Program-made: the position numbers and the translations under genes
Notes under the pieces: model-generated
Told to the model about the DNA's origin: nothing
Databases searched by the model: none
The model's input: the letters and a program-made list of their open reading frames with translations, nothing else
Assembly (NCBI GenBank): GCA_963580455.1
Contig: OY756970.1
Coordinates: 8,370,001 to 8,434,000 of the forward strand
DNA from: Euonymus europaeus
Lineage: Eukaryota; Streptophyta; Magnoliopsida; Celastrales; Celastraceae
Direction of reading: 5' to 3'
DNA length: 64,000 bases
Shown: piece after piece, positions 13,191 through 25,210 of the stretch
How the letters are laid out: each line of letters starts with the position of its first letter
Numbering within the stretch: the first letter of the stretch is position 1

Positions 13191-14400
13191 GTCAAATTTT
13201 ACGAGTATAAGCTTCCTAGATTTTTTCGATGCCAAAACACCAACTATCCATGACAAATGGACAAAACCGTTAAAAGCTACTTCATAGTGAGACTTGAGCA
13301 ATTCCGGACCATCAAAGTTGCTCGGTGTACACTTTTTATTGTTCTTCGATGTCAAATTTGACGACTATAGGCTTCCTAGATTATTTCGATGCCAAAACCC
13401 CAACTTTCTATGACAAAGCGACAAAACCGTTTAAAGCTCCCTTATAGAGTGAGTTGAGCAACTTCGGACTATCAAAGTTGCTTGGTGTACACTTTTTATT
13501 GTTCTTCTATGTCAAATTTCACGAGCAAAAGCTTCCTAGATTATTTCGATGCCAAAACCCCAACTTTCTATGACAAATGGATAAAACCGTTTAAAGCTCC
13601 TTTATAGAGTGAGTTGAGCAACTTCGGACTATCAAAGTTGCTTGGTGTACACTTTTTATTGTTCTTCTATGTCAAATTTCACGAGCATAAGCTTCATAGA
13701 TTATTTCGATGCCAAAACCCCAACTTTCTATGACAAATGGACAAAACCGTTTAAAGCTCCTTTATAGAGTGAGTTGAGCAACTACGGACTATCAAAGTTG
13801 CTTGGTGTACACTTTTTATTGTTCTTCTATGTCAAATTTCACGAGCATAAGCTTCCTAGATTATTTCTATGCCAAAACCCCAACTTTCTATGACAAATGG
13901 ATAAAACCGTTTAAAGCTCCTTTATAGAGTGAGTTGAGCAACTTTGGACTATCGAAGTTGCTTGGTGTACACTTTTTATTGTTCTTCTATGTCAAATTTC
14001 ACGAGCATAACTTTTACCAGATTATTTCGATGCCAAAACCCCAACTTTCTATGACAAATGGACAAAACCGTTTAAAGCTCCTCCACAGAGTGAGTTGAGC
14101 GACTTCGGACTATCAAAGTTGCTCGATGTACACTTTTTATTGTTCTTCTATGTCAAATTTTACGAGTATAAGCTTCCTAGATTATTTCGATGCCAAAACA
14201 CCAACTATCCATGACAAATGGACAAAACCGTTAAAAGCTACTTCATAGTGAGACTTGAGCAATTCCAGACAATCAAAGTTGCTCGGTGTACACTTTTTAT
14301 TGTTCTTCTATGTCAAATTTCATGAGCATAAGCTTCATAGACTATTTCGATGCCAAAACCTCAACTTTCTATGACAAATGGACAAAACCGTTTAAAGCTC
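13191..14400 (+). repeat. Mosaic stretch between two higher-order families
   Basis: Monomers here come from different sources. About 13,200-13,320 looks like the 7,120 region, and 13,340-13,440 carries GATGTCAAATTTGACGA and AAAGCGACAAAACC, otherwise seen only near 706-790. Near 14,008 CTTTTACCAGATT adds one base, ending a run of about 68 monomers with no net length change. No gene is seen. Confidence 0.7.
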
Positions 14401-16320
14401 CTTTATGGAGTGAGTTGAGCAACTTCGGACTATCAAAGTTGCTTGGTGTACACTTTTTATTGTTCTTCTATGTCAAATTTCACGAGCATAAGCTTCCTAG
14501 ATTATTTCGATGCCAAAACCCCAACTTTCTATGACAAATTGACAAAACCGTTTAAAGCTCCTCTATAGAGTGAGTTGAGCAACTTCGGACTATCGAAGTT
14601 GCTTGGTGTACACTTTTTATTGTTCTTCTATGTCAAATTTCACGAGCATAAGCTTCCTAGATTATTTCGATGCCAAAACCCCAACTTTCTATGACAAATG
14701 GAGAAAACCGTTTAAAGCTCCTCTATAGAGTGAGTTGAGCAACTACGGACTATCAAAGTTGCTCGGTGTACACTTTTTATTGTTCTTCTATGTCAAATTT
14801 TATGAGCATAAGCTTCCTGGATTATTTCTTTTCCAAAACCCCAACTATCAATGACAAATTGAAAAAACCGTTAAAAGCTACTTCATAGTGAGACTTGAGC
14901 AATTCCGGACCATCAAAGTTGCTCGGTGTATACTTTTTATTGTTCTTCTATGTCAAATTTCACGAGCATAAGCTTCATAGATTATTTCGATGCGAAAACC
15001 CCAACTTTCTATGACAATTGGACAAAACCGTTTAAAGCTCCTTTATAGAGTGAGTTGAGCAACTTCGGACTATCAAAGTTGCTTGGTGTACACTTTTTAT
15101 TGTTCTTCTATGTCAAATTTCACGAGCATAAGCTTCCTAGATTATTTCGATGCCAAAACCCCAACTTTCTATGACAAATGGATAAAACCGTTTAAAGCTC
15201 CTTTATAGAGTGAGTTGAGCAACTTTGGACTATCGAAGTTGCTTGGTGTACACTTTTTATTGTTATTCTATGTCAAATTTCAAGAGCATAAGCTTCTTAG
15301 ATTATTTCGATGCCAAAACCGCAACTTTCTATGACAAATGGACAAAACCGTTTAAAGCTCCTCTATAGAGTAAGTGGAGCAACTACGGACTATCAAAGTT
15401 GCTCGGTGTACACTTTTTATTGTTCTTCTATTTCAAATTTCACGAGCATAAGCTTCGTAGATTATTTAGATGCCAAAACCCCAACTTTCTATGACAAATG
15501 GACAAAACCGTTTAAAGCTGCTTTATAGAGTGAGTTGAGAAACTTCGGACTATCAAAGTTGCTCGGTGTACACTTTTTATTGTTCTTCAATGTGAAATTT
15601 TACGAGTATAAGCTTTCTAGATTATTTCGATTCCAAAACCCCAACTATCAATGACAAATGGACAAAACCGTTAAAAGTTACTTCATAGTGAGAGTTGAGC
15701 AATTCCGGACCATTAAAGCTGCTCGGTATACACTTTTTATTGTTCCTCGATGTCAAATTTCACGAGCATAAGTTTCCTAGATTATTTCGATGCCAAAACC
15801 CCAACTTTCTATGACAAATGGACAAAACCGTTTAAAGCTTCTGTATCGAGTGAGTTGATCAACTACGGACTATCAAAGTTGCTCGGTGTACACTTTTTAT
15901 TGTTCTTCTATGTCAAATTTTACGAGTATAAGCTTCCTAGATTATTTCGATGCCAAAACACCAACTATCCATGACAAATGGACAAAACCGTTAAAAGCTA
16001 CTTCATAGTGAGACTTGAGCAATTCCGGACCATCAAAGTTGCTCGGTGTACACTTTTTATTGTTCTTCTATGTCAAATTTCACGAGCATAAGCTTCATAG
16101 ATTATTTCGATGCCAAAACCCCAACTTTCTATGACAAATGGACAAAACCGTTTAAAGCTCCTTTATAGAGTGAGTTGAGCAACTTCGGACTATCAAAGTT
16201 GCTTGGTGTACACTTTTTATTGTTCTTCTATGTCAAATTTCACGAGCATAAGCTTCCTAGATTATTTCGATGCCAAAACCCCAACTTTCTATGACAAATG
16301 GACAAAACCGTTTAAAGCTC
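14401..16320 (+). repeat. 1,920-bp higher-order repeat (12-mer), copy 1
   Basis: Each line matches the one 1,920 bases later. Unusual shared variants are TTTATGGAG (14,403 and 16,323), GGAGAAAACC (near 14,701 and 16,621), TGCGAAAACC (near 14,991 and 16,911), TGTGAAATTT (15,591 and 17,511) and GTATCGAGTG. I saw one substitution (CTCT against CTTT near 14,562/16,482). Confidence 0.92.
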
Positions 16321-18194
16321 CTTTATGGAGTGAGTTGAGCAACTTCGGACTATCAAAGTTGCTTGGTGTACACTTTTTATTGTTCTTCTATGTCAAATTT
16401 CACGAGCATAAGCTTCCTAGATTATTTCGATGCCAAAACCCCAACTTTCTATGACAAATTGACAAAACCGTTTAAAGCTCCTTTATAGAGTGAGTTGAGC
16501 AACTTCGGACTATCGAAGTTGCTTGGTGTACACTTTTTATTGTTCTTCTATGTCAAATTTCACGAGCATAAGCTTCCTAGATTATTTCGATGCCAAAACC
16601 CCAACTTTCTATGACAAATGGAGAAAACCGTTTAAAGCTCCTCTATAGAGTGAGTTGAGCAACTACGGACTATCAAAGTTGCTCGGTGTACACTTTTTAT
16701 TGTTCTTCTATGTCAAATTTTATGAGCATAAGCTTCCTGGATTATTTCTTTTCCAAAACCCCAACTATCAATGACAAATTGAAAAAACCGTTAAAAGCTA
16801 CTTCATAGTGAGACTTGAGCAATTCCGGACCATCAAAGTTGCTCGGTGTATACTTTTTATTGTTCTTCTATGTCAAATTTCACGAGCATAAGCTTCATAG
16901 ATTATTTCGATGCGAAAACCCCAACTTTCTATGACAATTGGACAAAACCGTTTAAAGCTCCTTTATAGAGTGAGTTGAGCAACTTCGGACTATCAAAGTT
17001 GCTTGGTGTACACTTTTTATTGTTCTTCTATGTCAAATTTCACGAGCATAAGCTTCCTAGATTATTTCGATGCCAAAACCCCAACTTTCTATGACAAATG
17101 GATAAAACCGTTTAAAGCTCCTTTATAGAGTGAGTTGAGCAACTTTGGACTATCGAAGTTGCTTGGTGTACACTTTTTATTGTTATTCTATGTCAAATTT
17201 CAAGAGCATAAGCTTCTTAGATTATTTCGATGCCAAAACCGCAACTTTCTATGACAAATGGACAAAACCGTTTAAAGCTCCTCTATAGAGTAAGTGGAGC
17301 AACTACGGACTATCAAAGTTGCTCGGTGTACACTTTTTATTGTTCTTCTATTTCAAATTTCACGAGCATAAGCTTCGTAGATTATTTAGATGCCAAAACC
17401 CCAACTTTCTATGACAAATGGACAAAACCGTTTAAAGCTGCTTTATAGAGTGAGTTGAGAAACTTCGGACTATCAAAGTTGCTCGGTGTACACTTTTTAT
17501 TGTTCTTCAATGTGAAATTTTACGAGTATAAGCTTTCTAGATTATTTCGATTCCAAAACCCCAACTATCAATGACAAATGGACAAAACCGTTAAAAGTTA
17601 CTTCATAGTGAGAGTTGAGCAATTCCGGACCATTAAAGCTGCTCGGTATACACTTTTTATTGTTCCTCGATGTCAAATTTCACGAGCATAAGTTTCCTAG
17701 ATTATTTCGATGCCAAAACCCCAACTTTCTATGACAAATGGACAAAACCGTTTAAAGCTTCTGTATCGAGTGAGTTGATCAACTACGGACTATCAAAGTT
17801 GCTCGGTGTACACTTTTTATTGTTCTTCTATGTCAAATTTTACGAGTATAAGCTTCCTAGATTATTTCGATGCCAAAACACCAACTATCCATGACAAATG
17901 GACAAAACCGTTAAAAGCTACTTCATAGTGAGACTTGAGCAATTCCGGACCATCAAAGTTGCTCGGTGTACACTTTTTATTGTTCTTCTATGTCAAATTT
18001 CACGAGCATAAGCTTCATAGATTATTTCGATGCCAAAACCCCAACTTTCTATGACAAATGGACAAAACCGTTTAAAGCTCCTTTATAGAGTGAGTTGAGC
18101 AACTTCGGACTATCAAAGTTGCTTGGTGTACACTTTTTATTGTTCTTCTATGTCAAATTTCACGAGCATAAGCTTCCTAGATTATTTCGATGCC
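16321..18194 (+). repeat. 1,920-bp higher-order repeat (12-mer), copy 2
   Basis: Follows copy 1 without a gap. The match stops at TGCCGAAACC near 18,195 and GGATAAAACC near 18,220, where the sequence passes into the 14-mer family. Its high identity to copy 1 marks it as one of the youngest events in the window. Confidence 0.9.
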
Positions 18195-18860
18195 GAAACC
18201 CCAACTTTCTATGACAAATGGATAAAACCGTTTAAAGCTCCTCTATAGAGTGAGTTGAGCAACTACGGATTATCAAAGTTGCTCGGTGTACACTCTTTAT
18301 TGTTCTTCTATTTCAAATTATACGAGGATAAGCTTCCTAGATTACTTCGATGCCAAAACGCCAACTTTCTATGACAAATTGACAAAACCGTTTAAAGCTC
18401 CTCCATAGAGTGAGTTGAGCGACTTCGGACTATCAAAGTTGCTCGGTGTACACTTTTTATTGTTCTTCTATGTCAAATTTTACGAGTATAAGCTTCCTAG
18501 ATTATTTCGATGCCAAAACACCAACTATCCATGACAAATGGACAAAACCGTTAAAAGCTACTTCATAGTGAGACTTGAGCAATTCCAGACCATCAAAGTT
18601 GCTCGGTGTACACTTTTTATTGTTCTTCTATGTCAAATTTCATGAGCATAAGCTTCATAGACTATTTCGATGCCAAAACCTCAACATTCTTATGACAAAT
18701 GGACAAAACCGTTTAAAGCTCCTTTATAGAGTGAGTTGAGCAACTTCGGACTATCAAAGTTGCTTGGTGTACACTTTTTATTGTTCTTCTATGTCAAATT
18801 TCACGAGCATAAGCTTCCTAGATTATTTCGATGCCAAAACCCCAACTTTCTATGACAAAT
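16900..18860 (+). repeat. 2,241-bp periodicity (14-mer), first member
   Basis: Matches about 19,140-21,100 at offset 2,241 (GGATAAAACC near 18,221 against GGATGAAACC near 20,461). Both copies share an extra T in CTTATGACAAATGG near 18,690 and 20,931. The unit overlaps the 1,920-bp tandem, so the 12-mer and 14-mer share monomers and differ by insertion or loss. It resembles the deletion derivative at 9.5-11.8 kb. Confidence 0.78.
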
Positions 18861-19139
18861 GGAGAAAACCGTTTAAAGCTCCTCTATAGAGTGAGTTGAG
18901 CAACTACGGACTATCAAAGTTGCTCGGTGTACACTTTTTATTGTTCTTCTATGTCAAATTTTACGAGCGTAAGCTTCCTGGATTAATTCTTTTCCAAAAC
19001 CCCAACTATCAATGACAAATGGAAAAAAACGTTAAAAGCTACTTCATAGTGAGACTTGAGCAATTCCGGACCATCAAAGTTGCTCGGTGTACACTTTTTA
19101 TTGTTCTTCTATGTCAAATTTCACGAGCATAAGCTTCAT

Positions 19140-21100
19140 AGATTATTTCGATGCCAAAACCCCAACTTTCTATGACAATTGGACAAAACCGTTTTAAGCT
19201 CCTTTATAGAGTGAGTTGAGCAACTTTGGACTATCAAAGTTGCTTGGTGTACACTTTTTATTGTTCTTCTATGTCAAATTTCACGAGCATAAGCTTCCTA
19301 GATTATTTCGATGCCAAAACCCCAACTTTCTATGACAAATGGATAAAACCGTTTAAAGCTCCTTTATAGAGTGAGTTGAGCAACTTTGGACTATCGAAGT
19401 TGCTTGGTGTACACTTTTTATTGTTATTCTATGTCAAATTTCAAGAGCATAAGCTTCTTAGATTATTTCGATGCCAAAACCGCAACTTTCTATGACAAAT
19501 GGACAAAACCGTTTAAAGCTCCTCTATAGAGTGAGTGGAGCAACTACGGACTATCAAAGTTGCTCGGTGTACACTTTTTATTGTTCTTCTATTTCAAATT
19601 TCACGAGCATAAGCTTCGTAGATTATTTAGATGCCAAAACCCCAACTTTCTATGACAAATGGACAAAACCGTTTAAAGCTGCTTTATAGAGTGAGTTGAG
19701 CAACTTCGGACTATCAAAGTTGCTCGGTGTACACTTTTTATTGTTGTTCAATGTCAAATTTTACGAGTATAAGCTTTCTAGATTATTTCGATTCCAAAAC
19801 CCCAACTATCAATGACAAATGGACAAAACCGTTAAAAGTTACTTCATAGTGAGAGTTGAGCAATTCCGGACCATTAAAGCTGCTCGGTATACACTTTTTA
19901 TTGTTCCTCGATGTCAAATTTCACGAGCATAAGTTTCCTAGATTATTTCGATGCCAAAACCCCAACTTTCTATGACAAATGGACAAAACCGTTTAAAGCT
20001 TCTGTATCGAGTGAGTTGATCAACTACGGACTATCAAAGTTGCTCGGTGTACACTTTTTATTGTTCTTCTATGTCAAATTTTACGAGTATAAGCTTCCTA
20101 GATTATTTCGATGCCAAAACACCAACTATCCATGACAAATGGACAAAACCGTTAAAAGCTACTTCATAGTGAGACTTGAGCAATTCCGGACCATCAAAGT
20201 TGATCGGTGTACACTTTTTATTGTTCTTCTATGTCAAATTTCACGAGCATAAGCTTCATAGATTATTTCGATGCCAAAACCCCAACTTTCTATGACAAAT
20301 GGACAAAACCGTTTAAAGCTCCTTTATAGAGTGAGTTGAGCAACTTCGGACTATCAAAGTTGCTTGGTGTACACTTTTTATTGTTCTTCTATGTCAAATT
20401 TCACGAGCATAAGCTTCCTAGATTATTTCGATGCCAAAACCCCAACTTTCTATGACAAATGGATGAAACCGTTTAAAGCTCCTCTATAGAGTGAGTTGAG
20501 CAACTACGGATTATCAAAGTTGCTCGGTGTACACTCTTTATTGTTCTTCTATTTCAAATTATACGAGGATAAGCTTCCTAGATTACTTCGATGCCAAAAC
20601 GCCAACTTTCTATGACAAATTGACAAAACCGTTTAAAGCTCCTCCATAGAGTGAGTTGAGCGACTTCGGACTATCAAAGTTGCTCGGTGTACACTTTTTA
20701 TTGTTCTTCTATGTCAAATTTTACGAGTATAAGCTTCCTAGATTATTTCGATGCCAAAACACCAACTATCCATGACAAATGGACAAAACCGTTAAAAGCT
20801 ACTTCATAGTGAGACTTGAGCAATTCCAGACCATCAAAGTTGCTCGGTGTACACTTTTTATTGTTCTTCTATGTCAAATTTCATGAGCATAAGCTTCATA
20901 GACTATTTCGATGCCAAAACCTCAACTTTCTTATGACAAATGGACAAAACCGTTTAAAGCTCCTTTATAGAGTGAGTTGAGCAACTTCGGACTATCAAAG
21001 TTGCTTGGTGTACACTTTTTATTGTTCTTCTATGTCAAATTTCACGAGCATAAGCTTCCTAGATTATTTCGATGCCAAAACCCCAACTTTCTATGACAAA
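19140..21100 (+). repeat. 2,241-bp periodicity (14-mer), second member
   Basis: Homologous to 16,900-18,860. Past about 21,100 the relation to the earlier copy shifts to offset 2,401, so this copy carries one more monomer there, and the next marker pair (19,471 to 22,032) is 2,561 bases apart. Units are growing or shrinking by single monomers. Confidence 0.75.
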
Positions 21101-22320
21101 TTGACAAAACCGTTTAAAGCTCCTTTATAGAGTGAGTTGAGCAACTTCGGACAATCGAAGTTGCTTGGTGTACACTTTTTATTGTTCTTCTATGTCAAAT
21201 TTCACGAGCATAAGCTTCCTAGATTATTTCGATGCCAAAACCCCAACTTTCTATGACAAATGGACAAAACCGTTTAAAGCTCCTCTATAGAGTGAGTTGA
21301 GCAACTACGGACTATCAAAGTTGCTCGGTGTACACTTTTTATTGTTCTTCTATGTCAAATTTTACGAGCATAAGCTTCCTGGATTATTTCTTTTCCAAAA
21401 CCCCAACTATCAATGACAAATGGAAAAAACCGTTAAAAGCTACTTCATAGTGAGACTTGAGCAATTTCGGACCATCAAAGTTGCTCGGTGTACACTTTTT
21501 ATTGTTCTTCTATGTCAAATTTCACGAGCATAAGCTTCATAGATTATTTCGATGCCAAAACCCCAACTTTCTATGACAATTGGACAAAACCGTTTAAAGC
21601 TCCTTTATAGAGTAAGTTGAGCAACTTTGGACTATCGAAGTTGCTTGGTGTACACTTTTTATTGTTCTTCTCTGTCAAATTTCACGAGCATAACCTTCCC
21701 AGATTATTTCGATGCCAAAACCCCAACTTTCTATGACAAATGGACAAAACCGTTTAAAGCTCCTCTATAGAGTGAGTTGAGCAACTACGGACTATCAAAG
21801 TTGCTCGGTGTACACTTTTTATTGTTCTTCTATGTCAAATTTTACGAGCATAAGCTTCCTAGATTATTTCTTTTCCAAAACCCCAACTATCAATGACAAA
21901 TGGACAAAACCGTTAAAAGCTACTTCATAGTGCGAGTTGAGCAATTCCGGACCATCAAAGTTGCTCGGTGTACACTTTTTATTGTTATTCTATGTCAAAT
22001 TTCAAGAGCATAAGCTTCTTAGATTATTTCGATGCCAAAACCGCAACTTTCTATGACAAATGGACAAAACCGTTTAAAGCTCCTCTATAGAGTGAGTGGA
22101 GCAACTACGGACTATCAAAGTTGCTCGGTGTACACTTTTTATTGTTCTTCTATTTCAAATTTCACGAGCATAAGCTTCGTAGATTATTTAGATGCCAAAA
22201 TCCCAACTTTCTATGACAAATGGACAAAACCGTTTAAAGCTGCTTTATAGAGTGAGTTGAGCAACTTCGGACTATCAAAGTTGCTCGGTGTACACTTTTT
22301 ATTGTTCTTCAATGTCAAAT
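20410..22320 (+). repeat. 1.9-kb block, copy 1 of a pair at offset 4,325
   Basis: Reappears at about 24,740-26,650. The offset is 4,326 before and 4,325 after the extra T near 20,931, as expected from that single-base insertion. Shared markers include GAGCGACTTCGG (20,659 and 24,985), CCAGACC, TTTCTTTTCC, CAAGAGCATAAG and GTGGAGCAAC. Confidence 0.82.
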
Positions 22321-22529
22321 TTTACGAGTATAAGCTTCCTGGATTATTTCTTTTCCAAAACCCCAACTATCAATGACAAATGGAAAAAACCGTTAAAAGC
22401 TACTTCATAGTGAGACTTGAGCAATTCCGGACCATCAAAGTTGCTCGGTGTACACTTTTTATTGTTCTTCTATGTCAAATTTCACGAGCATAAGCTTCAT
22501 AGATTATTTCGATGCCAAAACCCCAACTT

Positions 22530-25210
22530 TCTATGACAATTGGACAAAACCGTTTAAAGCTCCTTTATAGAGTGAGTTGAGCAACTTCGGACTATCAAAG
22601 TTGATCAGTGTACACTTTTTATTATTCTTCTATGTCAAATTTTACGAGAATAAGCTTCCTAGATTATTTGGAAGCCAAAACCCCAACTTTCTTATGACAA
22701 ATGGACAAAACCGTTTATAGCTCCTCTATAGAGTGAGTTGAGCAACTTCAGACTATCAAAGTTGCTCGGTGTACACTTTTTATTGTTCTTCTATGTCAAT
22801 TTTCACGAGCGTAAGCTTCCTAGATTATTTGGATGCCAAAACCCCAACTTTCTTATGACAAATGGACAAAACCGTTTATAGCTCCTCCATAGAGTGAGTT
22901 GAGCAACTTCAGACTATCAAAGTTGCTCGGTGTACACTTTTTATTGTTCTTCTATGTCAATTTTCACGAGCGTAAGCTTCCTAGATTATTTGGATGCCAA
23001 AACCCCAACTTTCTTATGACAAATGGACAAAACCGTTTATAGCTCCTCCATAGAGTGAGTTGAGCAACTTCGGACTATCAAAGTTGCTCGGTGTAGACTT
23101 TTTATTGTTCTTCTATGTCAAATTTCACGAGCATAAGCTTCCTAGATTATTTCGATGCCAAAACCCCAACTTTATATGACAAATGGACAAAACTGTTCAA
23201 AGCTCCTCCGTAGATTGAGTTGAGCAACTTCGGACTATTAAAGTTGCTCGGTGTATACTTTTTATTGTTCTTCTATTTCAAATTTTACGTGTATAAGCTT
23301 CCTAGATTATTTCAATGCCAAAACTCCAACTTTCTATGACAAATGGACAAAACCGTTTAAAGCTCCTCCATAGGGTGAGTTGAGCAACTTCGGACTATCA
23401 AAGTTGCTCGGTGTACACTTTTTATTGTTCTTCTATGTCAAATTTCACGAGCATAAGCTTCCTAGATTATTTCGATGCCAAAACCTCAACTTTCTATGAC
23501 AAATGGACAAAACCATTTATAGCTCCTCCATAGAGTGAGTTGAGCAACTTCGGACTATCAAAGTTGCTCGGTGTACACTTTTTATTGTTCTTCTATGTCA
23601 AATTTCACGAGCATAAGCTTTCTAGATTATTTCGATGCCAAAACTCCAACTTTCTATGACAAATGGACAAAACCGTTAAAAGCTACTTCATAGTGAGAGT
23701 TGAGCAATTCCGGACCATCAATGTTGCTCGGTGTACACTTTTTATTGTTCTTCTATGTCAAATTTTACGAGTATAAGCTTCCTAGATTATTTGGATGTCA
23801 AAACTCCAACTTTCTTATTACAAATGGACAAAAGCGTTTAAAGCTCCTCCATAGAGTGAGTTGAGCAACTTCTGACTATTAAAGTTGCTCGGTGTACACT
23901 CTTTATTGTTCTTCTATATAAAATTTTACGAGTATAAGCTCCCTAGATTATTTCGATGCGAAAACACCAACTTTATATGACAAATAAACAAAAATGTTAA
24001 AAGATCCTCCAGAGAGATAGTTGAGGAACTTCGAATAATCAAAGTTGCTCGGTGTGCACTTTTTATTGTTCTTCTCTGTCAAATTTTACGAGTATATGCT
24101 TCCTGGATTATTTTGATGCCAAAACCCCAACTATCAATGACAAATGGACAAAACCGTTAAAAGCTACTTCATAGTGAGAGTTGAGCAATTCCGGACCATC
24201 AATGTTGCTCGCTGTACACTTTTTATTGTTCTTCTATGTCAAATTTTACGAGTATAAGCTTCCCTAGATTATTTCGATGGCAAAACCCGAACTTTAAATG
24301 ACAAATTGACAAAACCGTTTAAAGCTCCTCCGTAGAGTGAGTTGAGCAACTTCGGACTATCAAAGTTGCTCGGTGTACACTTTTTATTGTTCTTCTATGT
24401 CAAATTTCACGAGCATAACCTTCCCAGATTATTTCGATGTCAAAACCCCAACTTTATATGACAAATGGACAAAACTGTTTAAAGCTCCTCCGTAGATTGA
24501 GTTGAGCAACTTCGGACTATCAAAGTTGCTCGGTGTACACTTTTTATTGTTCTTTTATGTCAAATTTCACGAGCATAAGCTTCCTAGATTATTTCGATGC
24601 CAAAACCCCAACTTTATATGACAAATGGACAAAACTGTTTAAAGCTCCTCCGTAGATTGAGTTGAGCAACTTCGGACTATTAAAGTTGCTCGGTGTATAC
24701 TTTTTATTGTTCTTCTATTTCAAATTTTACGAGTATAAGCTTCCTAGATTATTTCGATGCCAAAACCCCAACTTTCTATGACAAATGGATAAAACCGTTT
24801 AAAGCTCCTCTATAGAGTGAGTTGAGCAACTACGGATTATCAAAGTTGCTCGGTGTACACTCTTTATTGTTCTTCTATTTCAAATTATACGAGGATAAGC
24901 TTCCTAGATTACTTCGATGCCAAAACGCCAACTTTCTATGACAAATTGACAAAACCGTTTAAAGCTCCTCCATAGAGTGAGTTGAGCGACTTCGGACTAT
25001 CAAAGTTGCTCGGTGTACACTTTTTATTGTTCTTCTATGTCAAATTTTACGAGTATAAGCTTCCTAGATTATTTCGATGCCAAAACACCAACTATCCATG
25101 ACAAATGGACAAAACCGTTAAAAGCTACTTCATAGTGAGACTTGAGCAATTCCAGACCATCAAAGTTGCTCGGTGTACACTTTTTATTGTTCTTCTATGT
25201 CAAATTTCAT
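22530..25210 (+). repeat. 2.7-kb block, copy 1 of 3 (first second-half monomers)
   Basis: Starts near TTGATCAGTG (22,601) with TTATTATTCTTC and TTTGGAAGCC, then two CAATTTTCACGAGCGTAAG monomers, TGTAGACTTT, a TATAGGGTGAG-type monomer, and type B and type C monomers. The whole succession recurs at 30,130 and 34,455 with the same internal distances (2,188 bases to GGATAAAACC, 2,386 to GAGCGAC). The block overlaps the start of the 24,740 block. Confidence 0.87.
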
